Below, piece by piece: positions 50,934 to 59,563 of a stretch of DNA of 64,000 bases. Source of the stretch: Bradyrhizobium centrolobii. Its GTDB lineage: Bacteria; Pseudomonadota; Alphaproteobacteria; Rhizobiales; Xanthobacteraceae. The stretch is from the NCBI RefSeq assembly GCF_001641635.1, contig NZ_LUUB01000018.1:57764-121763 (forward strand), in the 5' to 3' direction. Within the stretch, counting starts at the first letter, position 1; every line of letters begins with the position of its first letter. The position numbers were made by a program, and so were the translations under genes. The notes below the pieces were generated by a model. It was given only the letters and a program-made list of their open reading frames with translations. It ran no database searches and was not told the origin of the DNA.

Positions 50934-51365
50934 TTATTTCGAGCCCTGGACGTCGAGAATGTCCAGCACCGGGCAGTCGGGTGCCGTCGTGCCGGTGCAT
51001 TGGGCGACGGTTTTCCTCAGCAAGCGCTCCAGCTTTCGGAGGTCGCCAATCTTGGCCCGGATATCATCAAGGTGGCGTGCGGCAATCTCCCGAACTTCAC
51101 GGCAGGAAGCCTTGTCGGGACCGCCAAGCCGCAGGAGTGCGCGCACCTCGTCGAGCGAGAACCCCAGCTCGCGCGAGCGTCGCACGAACGCGAGAATACG
51201 TCTTTCCGTCGGACCGTATACACGACGCCCATTTTCGGCGCGCAAGGCGGCTGGGAGCACCTTGATTTTTTCGTAATACCGAATCGTTTCAATGTTCACC
51301 CCAGTAAGCCGTGACAGCTCGCCGATGGTCATCCTGTCCGCTGGCGGACCCGTGATCTCCCGCAT
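50934..51365 (-). CDS. merR: MerR family metal-responsive regulator
   Basis: A 143-residue MerR-type regulator. The winged helix has MTIGELSRLTGVNIETIRYYEKIKVLP (residues 12-38), followed by the dimer helix. Metal-binding cysteines are Cys88, Cys123 and Cys131. The 35-residue gap between the first two equals that of mercury MerR. The loop between the last two is 8 residues, as in CueR or PbrR-type proteins. The ATG at 51365 is preferred over that at 51332 because AAGGGA lies 7 bases upstream. It is divergent from merT across a 49-bp region. Confidence 0.87.
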   Translation of the reverse strand: MREITGPPADRMTIGELSRLTGVNIETIRYYEKIKVLPAALRAENGRRVYGPTERRILAFVRRSRELGFSLDEVRALLRLGGPDKASCREVREIAARHLDDIRAKIGDLRKLERLLRKTVAQCTGTTAPDCPVLDILDVQGSK

Positions 51366-51376
51366 GGAAAGGTCCC

Positions 51377-51407
51377 TTGATCCTGTAGTCACTACAGGAT
51401 GTAGCGT
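51377..51407 (+). promoter_or_regulatory. MerR-type promoter and operator of merT
   Basis: TTGATC (51377-51382) and TAGCGT (51402-51407) are 19 bp apart, the stretched spacing used by MerR proteins. Between them ATCCTGTAGT and ACTACAGGAT form a perfect dyad around one C (51380-51400). The predicted start point falls at or just before the merT ATG at 51415. Confidence 0.8.
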
Positions 51408-51414
51408 TGCTGGC

Positions 51415-51798
51415 ATGACGGTCAAGGAACATTTCACTGCTGCTTCGGGGCGCGGGCAAGCGATCACGGCGGCAGGTGGCTTGCTGGGTGCGCTCGCCGC
51501 CTCCTCCTGCTGCATTATGCCGGTGGCTCTATTCAGCCTTGGGATCAGCGGCGCATGGATCGGCAACTTCACTCAGCTTGCGCCGTTTCAACCCTACTTC
51601 CTCGCGGCGACACTGCTTTGTCTCGGAGCGGGTTATTGGCTCGTACACCGCGCATCGAAATGTGCATGCGCCGCCGGCGAGGCTTGCGCCCAGCCCCTGC
51701 CGAACCGGCTGGTGAAAGGGATGCTCGTGATCGCGACTGTCCTGGTCGTTGCTGCAATTGGCTTCGATCTGCTCGCACCATTGCTTCTCAACTCATGA
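51415..51798 (+). CDS. merT: mercuric ion transport protein MerT
   Basis: A 127-residue inner-membrane protein with three helices. The first carries the vicinal pair SSCCIMP and the loop after helix 2 carries KCACAAGEAC, the two cysteine pairs that pass mercury(II) across the membrane. The length is near that of known MerT (116). The ATG at 51415 starts the protein; the longer upstream frame would cross the operator. No ribosome site is visible, consistent with a leaderless message. Confidence 0.88.
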   Translation: MTVKEHFTAASGRGQAITAAGGLLGALAASSCCIMPVALFSLGISGAWIGNFTQLAPFQPYFLAATLLCLGAGYWLVHRASKCACAAGEACAQPLPNRLVKGMLVIATVLVVAAIGFDLLAPLLLNS

Positions 51799-51812
51799 AC
51801 GGAAGGTTTCAC

Positions 51813-52100
51813 ATGAACAAACTGCTGCTCAACTCTGTTGCGCTCGCCGTGTGCCTGGCCGGATCTTCGACTGCGTTCGCCGCCGAGAGGACGGTTACCC
51901 TCGCCGTTAAGAATATGTATTGCGCAGCATGTCCTCACACGGTGAAAGCAAGCCTTGAAGCAGTGCCTGGCGTGGCCAACGTCGCGGTCTCCTACAAGGA
52001 TAAGACCGCAACCGTAACGTTCGATGACGCGAAGACTGGCCTCGATGCGCTGACCACCGCTACCACTAACGCGGGGTATCCGTCCGCTCCCAAGGGTTAG
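51813..52100 (+). CDS. merP: periplasmic mercury-binding protein MerP
   Basis: A 95-residue protein with a signal peptide (MNKLLLNSVALAVCLAGSSTAFAA) and a heavy-metal-associated domain. The binding motif is NMYCAACP, in the place of GMTCAAC. It collects mercury(II) in the periplasm and hands it to MerT. GGAAGG precedes the ATG, 14 bp after the merT stop. Confidence 0.88.
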   Translation: MNKLLLNSVALAVCLAGSSTAFAAERTVTLAVKNMYCAACPHTVKASLEAVPGVANVAVSYKDKTATVTFDDAKTGLDALTTATTNAGYPSAPKG

Positions 52101-52212
52101 CGATGCAAGTAGACCGTATGCCGCGCGGCGAAGGGGCCGCCGCTGACGCCATCGACAATCTTCGGTTAACCTACGGGAGCGTCAGCCATCGGCGCATGCT
52201 TTAGGAAATCCC

Positions 52213-52440
52213 ATGATCCTGGAATCCCTCATCACCTGTCCGCACTGCGCCACCGCCAAATCGGAAACTATGCCGACCGATGCGTGCCGGTTCTTTTATG
52301 AATGCAGCGGCTGTGGTGCTCGGCTGCGACCCAAGCACGGTGATTGCTGTGTCTTCTGTTCATATGGTTCGGTGCCGTGCCCGCCGATACAGGCAGAGCG
52401 TGCCGGCGGCGTCGGAGCTGCCAATTGTTGTTCGGTGTAA
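52213..52440 (+). CDS. GDCCVxC domain protein of the mercury locus
   Basis: A 75-residue cysteine-rich protein. CPHC and CSGC suggest a small zinc-ribbon-like half, and GDCCVFCSYGSVPCPPIQ is the hallmark motif. Relatives in some species have selenocysteine in this motif, which points to thiol or metal chemistry, but the role is unproven. AGGAAATCCC precedes the ATG. It lies in the mer operon. Confidence 0.8.
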   Translation: MILESLITCPHCATAKSETMPTDACRFFYECSGCGARLRPKHGDCCVFCSYGSVPCPPIQAERAGGVGAANCCSV

Positions 52441-52447
52441 GGAAATC

Positions 52448-52819
52448 ATGACCGAAAACTCTGTGCGGGCCTCACGCGACTGGCTCGGCAGCACGCGCGC
52501 CAACCTGCTGGCGTGGTGGCTACCGCAAGCTGGGATCATTGCTGGTCTCTTCGTGCCCACGGGTGTTCGTACCACTATTTGGATTATTTCCCTTACCTGG
52601 ATGGGCATGGCTTGCATCCTCAATGCGCAGCGCTGCGGGCGCACGCATTGCCGTTACACCGGCCCCTATTATCTCGCCCTGATCCTGCCCGTGCTTGTCC
52701 TTGGTACGGTTGGCGCTTCTACAGGGCTTGCCGAATGGATCGCGCTGGGTGTTCTCATTGTGGTCGGTGGCAGACTGCTCTGGTGGGCGACAGAACGGGC
52801 ATGGGGCACGTTCCAATAA
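52448..52819 (+). CDS. mercury-operon membrane protein of unknown role
   Basis: A 123-residue protein with about four hydrophobic segments (ANLLAWWLPQAGIIAGLFVP, IWIISLTWMGMACILN, YLALILPVLVLGTVGAS, WIALGVLIVVGGRLLWW). RCGRTHCRYTGPYY sits between the second and third. The two cysteines flanking RTH may bind metal. It starts 8 bp after the GDCCVxC stop with TAAGGAAATC before the ATG. It is probably part of the same transcript; the function is unknown. Confidence 0.75.
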   Translation: MTENSVRASRDWLGSTRANLLAWWLPQAGIIAGLFVPTGVRTTIWIISLTWMGMACILNAQRCGRTHCRYTGPYYLALILPVLVLGTVGASTGLAEWIALGVLIVVGGRLLWWATERAWGTFQ

Positions 52820-52890
52820 ACATGCGGTTCACCAGACGAGACTTGCTCCGGACGTCCCTCTGATAATCACGTGAGCAACGTCCGAGATGG

Positions 52891-52974
52891 GTCATTTTCG
52901 ACGGATTCGGCGGGGGTCGTCTGCCGGCTGATGTCCGCTTCTGTCCCGTAAGCGCAGAACCACGCCGGGCCAGC
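52891..52974. repeat. 85-bp direct repeat, copy 2
   Basis: GTCATTTTCGACGGATTC begins a near copy of 50198-50282. With copy 1 it flanks the lepA remnant and the mer locus. Confidence 0.8.
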
Positions 52975-52977
52975 GCC

Positions 52978-53065
52978 GTAGCCCGGATGGAGCGGAGCGT
53001 AATCCGGGATGATTGCATTCGCTGAAGCTAGGACCCCGGATTTCGCTGCGCTCCATCCGGGCTAC
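52978..53065. repeat. dispersed palindromic repeat, family F
   Basis: GTAGCCCGGATGGAGCGGAG at the left pairs with a right end reading GCGCTCCATCCGGGCTAC. It is the second copy of the element at 44286-44367. Confidence 0.78.
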
Positions 53066-53223
53066 GATGCTGCAACGACCAGGGGGCGCGCCACTTGTCG
53101 CGCGCCCCCATTGCGCACTTGCGCAATGGGGGATGACGGCGGCACAGCCTTGATCCTGTCAGCCAAATAGACCACCATCGCGCACCTTACAGCTCACGAC
53201 AGAATGGGCGAGGAAGCGCGAAC

Positions 53224-54381
53224 ATGAACGTTACTCCCGGGGTTGGTCTGGTCGAACGTGCCCGCGCCATCGCGCCGCTGCTTGCGCGCGAGGCGGATGA
53301 GATCGAGCGGACGCGACGGCTGACGCCGGCCGTCACTGGCGCGCTGATCGAGAACGGGCTCTATCGCGCGCTGCTGCCGCAGAGCCTCGGCGGCACCGAG
53401 GCCGCGCCGGAAGCCTTCATGCAGATGCTGGAGGAGATCGCGAAGGCGGATGCCTCGACCGCCTGGTGTCTCGGCCAGTGCAGCGTCTGCGCAATGATCG
53501 CGGCGGCGCTCGACCACGACACCGCGCACGAGATCTTCAACACGCCGCCGGGCATCCTCGCCTGGGGCGCGATCGCGCATGAGGCGCGCGCGGTCGAGGG
53601 CGGCTATCGCGTCACCGCGCGCTGGGATTTTGCCTCGGGCTCGCGGCAGGCGAGCTGGCTGGGGGCGCATGTCCGCATCCTCAGTGCCGACGGGACGCCG
53701 CGCAAGAATGCCGACGGCTCGCCGGAGGTGCGCACCATCCTGTTTCCCGTCGCGAGCGCAACGCTGCATGACGTCTGGCAAGCGATCGGACTTGCCGGTA
53801 CCGGCACCGATTCCTATGAGGTCACGGACCTCTTTATCCCCGAGCGTTACACGGCGTTCCGTGACGTTCCGCAGGCGCTGCGCGAGCCGGGCCCGCTCTA
53901 CAGGCTCGGCACCGGCAGCGCGTTCAGCCTCGGCTTCGCCGCGGTCTCGCTCGGGGTCGCGCGCGCCACGCTGGATGCTGCGATCGCGCTTGCGCGCGCA
54001 AAACACCAATCGCTCGCAGCGAGCGCCATGCGCGACAACCAGGCCGTCCAGGGCCTGATCGGCCGCACCGAGGGCGACTTTCGCGCCGCGCGCGCCTATC
54101 TCTACGCGACGGCGAACGCGATGTGGCGCGATCTCAGCGCGACCGGCGAGTTCAGCAGCGCACACCGCACCTCGGTCCGACTCGCGTCCACCTGGACCAT
54201 CCATCAGGCGGCCAGGGTGGTCGACACCGCCTATCACATGGCGGGCGCAACCGCCGTGTTCCGCAGCAATCCGTTCGAGCGGCGGTTTCGCGACATGCAC
54301 GCGATCGCCCAGCAGCTCCAGGCCCGCGACACGCATTTTGAGGATGTCGGCAGGATGATCCTCGCCGGCGCCGACCCATAA
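53224..54381 (+). CDS. acyl-CoA dehydrogenase-fold flavin monooxygenase (HsaA/DszC-like)
   Basis: A 385-residue protein with the acyl-CoA dehydrogenase fold but the sequence style of two-component hydroxylases. It begins ARAIAPLLAREADEIERTRRLTPAVTGALIENGLYRALLPQSLGG, a typical start for HsaA, DszC and related enzymes. ADASTAWCLGQCSVCA and TARWDFASGSRQASWLGAHV follow. Such enzymes use reduced flavin from a separate reductase, which is not seen here. The catalytic glutamate of true dehydrogenases is not evident. The substrate is unknown. Confidence 0.83.
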   Translation: MNVTPGVGLVERARAIAPLLAREADEIERTRRLTPAVTGALIENGLYRALLPQSLGGTEAAPEAFMQMLEEIAKADASTAWCLGQCSVCAMIAAALDHDTAHEIFNTPPGILAWGAIAHEARAVEGGYRVTARWDFASGSRQASWLGAHVRILSADGTPRKNADGSPEVRTILFPVASATLHDVWQAIGLAGTGTDSYEVTDLFIPERYTAFRDVPQALREPGPLYRLGTGSAFSLGFAAVSLGVARATLDAAIALARAKHQSLAASAMRDNQAVQGLIGRTEGDFRAARAYLYATANAMWRDLSATGEFSSAHRTSVRLASTWTIHQAARVVDTAYHMAGATAVFRSNPFERRFRDMHAIAQQLQARDTHFEDVGRMILAGADP

Positions 54382-55357
54382 GCGATGAGTCTTGGTTGAA
54401 TCAGTGCAAGCCGGGAACGAAGTTCACCTCTCCCGCTTGCGGGGGAGGTCGGCGCGAAGCGCCGGGTGGGGGCTCTCTCCATACAGGGAGTATCGATTGC
54501 GACGACACCCCCACCCCAGCCCTCCCCCGCAAGCGGGAGAGGGAGCGCACCGACATTGCGGCCAGCCCAATTTCATTACGCTCCAATCCACTCGCAGCTC
54601 CAAGCCCTGCGCGCGCGGGGCAGCCGGCCGCGCCAGCCAAGGGCAATGACGAGAGCAATCAGCAGCAACAACGCGGTCGCCGCCATCACGCCGACAATGC
54701 GGTCTCCGCCGGCGCGTCTGGTGAGCCCGACCAGCATGGCGCGGCGCTCATGAGAAGCGTCGACACCTTCCTTGCGGGCCTGCGTGACGCCGCCTAGCGG
54801 CCCGCGCGATTTGGACTCGAGCGTGTGCTCATAGATGCGGTTGGCCGCGAATGCATGCCATGTCTGCTCTGCCCCGGGGAGCGGACATCGTGAGATCGTT
54901 CGAGCGAGTCGGCTAGGGCCAACAGGCAACATTGCGCCCGCGACCTGCCCAATGATTTCCCGCGAGCGTTCCTCGAACGCATTGAATGCTGCGAGCGGCT
55001 ATTAGTATGATTAGGGCATACATGCTGCTGTTACTGCGGTGACGGCAGCGATAACATTCATCAGTTACTTCAATACTGACGAGCCACTAATTGGTGGCTG
55101 CAGTGGACCGCAGGTCGGCTCGCTGCAAATGGCTCCTGTGGAAATACAGGGCGAGCAATAGCAACCTTCGGGGCACTTGGCCGGTGATTGCCGCCCATCA
55201 TTTTGCCTCTGCAATCAAGCACCGAAGCCCTTTGCTTGGAGCTGACGACTTCATCGCTTCCGCCTGAATCCGCCAGGCGGCATGGTTTCCAATGTTCTCG
55301 GATGAAAGACAGCTGCTCGACCCTCTCAGTCAGTCGTTGCATCATGGAGGAACAATC
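54382..55357. other. 976-bp region without a supported gene
   Basis: Besides the family D repeat, a minus-strand frame (54576-54932) encodes one likely transmembrane helix (VMAATALLLLIALVIALGW). The rest of that frame has no protein-like character, so it is not called. The segment from 54980 to 55100 is locally A+T-rich. Nothing else is seen. Confidence 0.5.
54425..54545. repeat. dispersed palindromic repeat, family D
   Basis: ACCTCTCCCGCTTGCGGGGG at the left is mirrored by a right end reading CCCCCGCAAGCGGGAGAGG. CGGCGCGAAGCGCCG forms an inner hairpin. It is nearly identical to parts of 28148-28320. Confidence 0.75.
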
Positions 55358-56461
55358 ATGAAAGCGCCGTTCCAATCTCACCCGACGTCCGCCGACGCCA
55401 CCGATGCGGCCATCTATGTTCAGACGGACCTGGTCTCGGACATCGCCGGGCTCGCCACGGTAACCGATCCGAATTTGGTGAACCCTTGGGGCGTTTCGTT
55501 TCTCCCCGGCAGCCCCTTCTGGATCTCGGACCAGCACACCAATGTGGCCACCGTCTACCCGGTGACCGACAGCACCGATGTCTCTCCCGCGGTTCTCACT
55601 GTGAGCATCCCAACCACCGCGACCGGACCCCAGGGCCCCACGGGACAGGTCTCCAATACGAACGCCTCGTCTTTCATCCTAGACGACGACGCGAGTGCCC
55701 GCTTCATCTTCGCCGATCTCAACGGGACGATCTCCGGCTGGAACTCCGGCCTCGGGACAACCGCGTCCGTCGAAGTGACGACGCCGGGCGCCGTCTATAC
55801 CGGATTGGCAATCAACGAGGCTCATACGATGCTCTACGCCGCCAACGACAGCGCCGGGACCGTCGACGTCTTCAACAGTAGCTTCGACCCGGTCGACCTA
55901 GGCGATCATGCGTTTCGGACCCCGGGCCAGATCGCGGCCCGGGGACTTGTCCCCTTCAATGTGACGGACATCGGCGGCGAAGTGTATGTGACCTACGCGC
56001 CTTCCGGGCGTGCGGCGCAGATAGTGGCCGACGAAGGCGACGGGGCGGTGGCCATTTTCAGCGAGAGCGGCAAACTTGAGCCGCATGGAGTGCTGCTCGG
56101 CGGCCCTCACACTCCTCTCGCCGCTCCGTGGGGCGTCGTTAAAGCTCCGGACAATTTCGGCCAGTTCAGCGGCGACCTTCTGGTGGGCAATTTCAGCTTC
56201 CTGCACAGCGAAATCAACGCTTTCGATCCCCAGAACCACCAGTTGGTCGGCACGATCCCGATCTCCGCCGGTTCGGGACACACGCCGGGAGGTCTCTGGG
56301 CCCTGACGTTCGGGGGCAGCGGCAACGACGGCAGCCCGAACACCCTCTACTTCACCGACGGCATCGACGGCGAGGCGCATGGTCTGTTCGGCGCAATCGA
56401 GAGCATGCCGCAAATTGGGGCATCGACGCCGACGCATCATTCAGACACGTTGTTGGTCTGA
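55358..56461 (+). CDS. TIGR03118-type beta-propeller protein
   Basis: A 367-residue protein. It starts with YVQTDLVSDIAGLATVTDPNLVNPWGVSF, the signature of the TIGR03118 family, followed by propeller-like repeats (FWISDQHTNVATVYP, RFIFADLNGTISGWNSG, LYAANDSAGTVDVFNSSF). WGVVKAPDNFGQFSGDLLVGNF and GGLWALTFGGSGNDGSPNTLYFTDGIDGE are conserved later parts. Family members elsewhere often carry surface-sorting signals; none is seen here and no classical signal peptide is evident. The ATG at 55358 follows TGGAGGAACA. Confidence 0.83.
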   Translation: MKAPFQSHPTSADATDAAIYVQTDLVSDIAGLATVTDPNLVNPWGVSFLPGSPFWISDQHTNVATVYPVTDSTDVSPAVLTVSIPTTATGPQGPTGQVSNTNASSFILDDDASARFIFADLNGTISGWNSGLGTTASVEVTTPGAVYTGLAINEAHTMLYAANDSAGTVDVFNSSFDPVDLGDHAFRTPGQIAARGLVPFNVTDIGGEVYVTYAPSGRAAQIVADEGDGAVAIFSESGKLEPHGVLLGGPHTPLAAPWGVVKAPDNFGQFSGDLLVGNFSFLHSEINAFDPQNHQLVGTIPISAGSGHTPGGLWALTFGGSGNDGSPNTLYFTDGIDGEAHGLFGAIESMPQIGASTPTHHSDTLLV

Positions 56462-56778
56462 TCGACGCAGCATGGCCCTTCCGGCCCTGCTGGCACGATG
56501 GTGCCGCAGCCCACACCCCGAGGCAGCTCATGTCTCGCCGCAAAAGCATGGTCGCCCGCGAACCGAATGGCAGGCCGCAACGCGTGCGCGATCGCCCGTC
56601 GAGGTCAAACGCCTGCTCGACGGGGCCGCCTCAGCCTTGAAAGACCAGTTCTGGGCACGACGCTGGGGCGGCTGCATCTTTGCGGCAGGATCAACCGAAC
56701 CATCAATCGATGGTCCGCGCGGGGTCAAAAGGCGAAAAGCCAGAGTTGCCTACGTAAGCCGGCTTCAGCCTAGAAACG
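56462..56778. other. 317-bp intergenic region with a frameshifted small-gene remnant
   Basis: No intact gene is present. From 56530 three frames in succession give MSRRKSMVAREPNGRPQR, then RSPVEVKRLLDGAASALKDQFW, then GTTLGRLHLCGRI. Together these look like one small rhizobial protein broken by two frameshifts. The identification is by pattern only. Confidence 0.4.
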
Positions 56779-58914
56779 CTAGGCTACCAGCGCGGTATCG
56801 CCATCGATGCCGCGCTGCGCCGCCAGCAGGCTGATGATCTCGGCGTTCGGGCGGGCCTTGCTGAACAGGAAGCCCTGCCCCTCATCACAGCCTTCGGCCC
56901 GGAGGCAGCTCAGCTCGGCCTCGGTCTCAACGCCCTCGGCGGTGATGGTGACCCCTAAGCCTTTGCCGAGGCTGACGATCGAGCGGATGATCGCTTGCGC
57001 CTCGCGATTGGCACCGAGATCGCGCACGAAGGACTGGTCGATCTTGATCTTGTCGAAGGGGAAGCTGCGCAGATAGCTGAGGCTCGAATAGCCGGTGCCG
57101 AAGTCGTCCATCGAGATGCGCACGCCGAGCGCGCGCAGCGCGTGGAGCGTCGCCAGCACCTGCGCGCTCTTCTCGAGCAGCAGCGTCTCGGTGATCTCGA
57201 GCTCGAGCCGCCGCGGCGGCAGGCCGGAATGCTTCAGGGCGTCCGTCACGATCGAGAGCAGATTTCCGCTGCGGAACTGGAGCGGCGACAGGTTGACGGC
57301 GACACGGACGTCGTCCGGCCAGGTTACGGCGTCGAGGCAGGCGCGGCGCAGCATCAATCCGCCGAGCGGATTGATCAGCCCGGTGTCCTCGGCGACCGGA
57401 ATGAACTCGGCCGGCGAGACCATGCCGCGCTCCGGATGCGGCCAGCGCACCAGCGCCTCGAAGCCGGTGATGCGCCCGCTGGAGAGATCGACCAACGCCT
57501 GATAGAAGGGCCGCAGCACATCGTTCTGGATCGCGTCGCGCAGCTCGACCTCGATCTTGCGGCGGCTCTGCGCTTTCGCATCAAGTGCGGCCTCGAAGAA
57601 CGCGAAGGTGCCGCGGGCATCGCTCTTGGCGCGCGACAGCGCCATGTCGGCGCTCTTGAGCAGCTTCTCCGAGTCATCGCCGTCGCCGGGTGCCATCGCG
57701 ATGCCGATCGAAGCGCCGATCACCACGGAATGACCTTCGAGCAGATAGGGATCGGCAATGGCTTCGAGCAGACGCTTGGCGAGCATCACCGCGTCCTCGG
57801 GACGCGTCAGCCCGCTCTGCACGATCGCGAACTCGTCCGAATTCAGCCGTGCCAGCGCGTCCTCCTCGCGCAAGGTCGAGCGCAACCGCTTGGCGACACC
57901 GCGCAGCAGCTTGTCGCCGATCGCATGACCCAGCGTGTCGTTAACCGCCTTGAAATTGTCGAGCCCCAGCATCAGCACCGCGACCTTCTCGGCGCTGCGG
58001 CGCATGTGCAGGAGCATCTCGTCGATCTGCTGGCGCAGCAGGTTGCGGTTCGGCAGGCCGGTCAGCCCGTCATGCTGGGCCATGAACGCAAGCCGGGCCT
58101 CGGCGCGCTTGCGTTCGGTGATGTCCATCAGCGCGAGCAGCACCGCGGGCCGCTCGGCATAGGTCAGCTCGCGGGAGTAGATCGCGAGATCGATCAGGGC
58201 GCCGTCGGCCTTGACGTGCTTCCAGGTGCGCGCGGCCTGCTCCTCGCTGGAGCGATCGGTGGTCCAGGGCGGCTCGTTGTCGAACGCCTGCAAGGACCGG
58301 ATCGTCAGCCTCTCGAACTCGGCACGGCTGTAGCCATAATGCGCGACCGCGGCATCGTTGACGCCGAGGATGCGCTCGTCGTCCAGCGCACAGACGATCA
58401 TGGGGACGGGATTGCCGTCGAACAGCAGCCGGAATGAAGCCTCACGCTGCTTCAATTCGGTGATGTCGACGCGCAGGCCGACGACGCCGCCGTCATCGGT
58501 CAGCCGCTCCTCGATCAGGACGACGCGGCCATCCGCCAGCTTCTGCTCGTGGCGTGCGCCCGGCTGATAGAGTTTTTGCAGCCGCTCGGCGATCCACTCG
58601 TCTTCGTGGCCGATCGCTTCCGGATAGTCGCCGCGCGCGACGCCGATACGCAGCGTGTCTTCGAGGCGCGCGCCTTCTGCGAACAGATCGGCGGTCTTGC
58701 TGTAGATCTCGGCGTATTTCCTGTTCCAGAGGACGTAGCGGCCTTCGGCGTCGAGAAACACGATGCCCTGCGGCAGGATATCGATGGCCTGGCGAAGGCG
58801 CTCGTGCGACCTGCGCGCGTCCGCGATCGCAGCCTCCGCCTCCGCGCGGCTGCGCATGAGTTCGTCGATTTCGACGGAGGAGCTTTGCGCAGTTGCGGTC
58901 TTCGCCTCAGGCAT
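56779..58914 (-). CDS. PAS-GGDEF-EAL protein, likely c-di-GMP phosphodiesterase
   Basis: A 711-residue cytosolic protein. Two PAS domains are at about 35-145 and 160-275. The GGDEF domain is at about 290-445, with the active site reading NSDEF, so cyclase activity is probably lost. The EAL domain runs to the end with GFEALVRWPHP, ITETLLLE, MDDFGTGYSSLSYL and KIDQSFV, keeping the metal-binding residues. It should hydrolyse cyclic di-GMP, perhaps controlled by the PAS domains. The start ATG at 58914 follows the end of a non-coding frame. No membrane helix is present. Confidence 0.88.
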   Translation of the reverse strand: MPEAKTATAQSSSVEIDELMRSRAEAEAAIADARRSHERLRQAIDILPQGIVFLDAEGRYVLWNRKYAEIYSKTADLFAEGARLEDTLRIGVARGDYPEAIGHEDEWIAERLQKLYQPGARHEQKLADGRVVLIEERLTDDGGVVGLRVDITELKQREASFRLLFDGNPVPMIVCALDDERILGVNDAAVAHYGYSRAEFERLTIRSLQAFDNEPPWTTDRSSEEQAARTWKHVKADGALIDLAIYSRELTYAERPAVLLALMDITERKRAEARLAFMAQHDGLTGLPNRNLLRQQIDEMLLHMRRSAEKVAVLMLGLDNFKAVNDTLGHAIGDKLLRGVAKRLRSTLREEDALARLNSDEFAIVQSGLTRPEDAVMLAKRLLEAIADPYLLEGHSVVIGASIGIAMAPGDGDDSEKLLKSADMALSRAKSDARGTFAFFEAALDAKAQSRRKIEVELRDAIQNDVLRPFYQALVDLSSGRITGFEALVRWPHPERGMVSPAEFIPVAEDTGLINPLGGLMLRRACLDAVTWPDDVRVAVNLSPLQFRSGNLLSIVTDALKHSGLPPRRLELEITETLLLEKSAQVLATLHALRALGVRISMDDFGTGYSSLSYLRSFPFDKIKIDQSFVRDLGANREAQAIIRSIVSLGKGLGVTITAEGVETEAELSCLRAEGCDEGQGFLFSKARPNAEIISLLAAQRGIDGDTALVA

Positions 58915-59563
58915 ACGCGAGCGCGCGGTTGCCCAGGCCGACCGCTTTCGTTTTTTTGCTTTTCGAGACCCCAAACTCAACTTCACACGCCTTACTCGCG
59001 CCCAGCGGCCGCAAGTCTTCGGCCAAGTGTCTGAAGAAACAGTAATGTTCGTCGCCTTCGCCGACGGACGCACATCCCCCGCGACCGCGGGGCTCGACGT
59101 CTCTGCCTGTTTCCGAGGCGCCGCCGCGGCGTCCGACGCGCCAGGCCCATCCCGCCGTCGCAATCAAAGGGCGGGACGATGCAAAAGCGCGCCCTCTCCA
59201 TGCAACAGTTCCGAAGCTGCAGCCGATTGCATGCAGAACGAAGCTGCTTCTCCTCCAACGCACGAATTTTGGTCAATGCAGGATAGGGTTATCGTGGCGT
59301 TAAGAAGCGGCCCCTGCGGACTGCAATTTTCGACGACCTGCCAGCCCTCGTTGGAAATGCGAATCGTCGTGTTGCGCGCGCCCTCGCACCGGACCAGCGC
59401 GAACAAAGTCGCGACATGCGCGGGATGCAGTCTCACACAGCCATGCCGGGCCGCCGAGGCGATGTTGCGGTGAGGCAGCGGCTGTAAAGACACTGTGAGG
59501 TTGTGCCGGGCCGAGAGGCAGATTCTTAACCCCGACGCGGCGTTCGGCTATAAGGACGTCAGC
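58915..59563. other. 649-bp region without a gene
   Basis: No family-like frame was found on either strand. A T-rich tract lies at 58950-58965. The segment probably holds the divergent promoters of the GGDEF/EAL and mepA genes. Confidence 0.55.

Larger units (their letters stand above)
52820..53223. other. 404-bp region without a gene, built of repeats
   Basis: It contains the second copy of the 85-bp repeat, a family F element and a double hairpin at 53082-53137 (GGGGGCGCG and CGCGCCCCC; then CCCCCATTGCGC and GCGCAATGGGGG). No gene is supported. Confidence 0.7.

Noticed and set aside
52103..52204. 33-codon frame between merP and the GDCCVxC gene
   Set aside because: It has an ATG and stop but no ribosome site and no likeness to MerF or other small mer proteins.
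54576..54932. Minus-strand frame with one hydrophobic helix
   Set aside because: Only the helix is protein-like, there is no ribosome site, and the rest resembles translated noncoding DNA.
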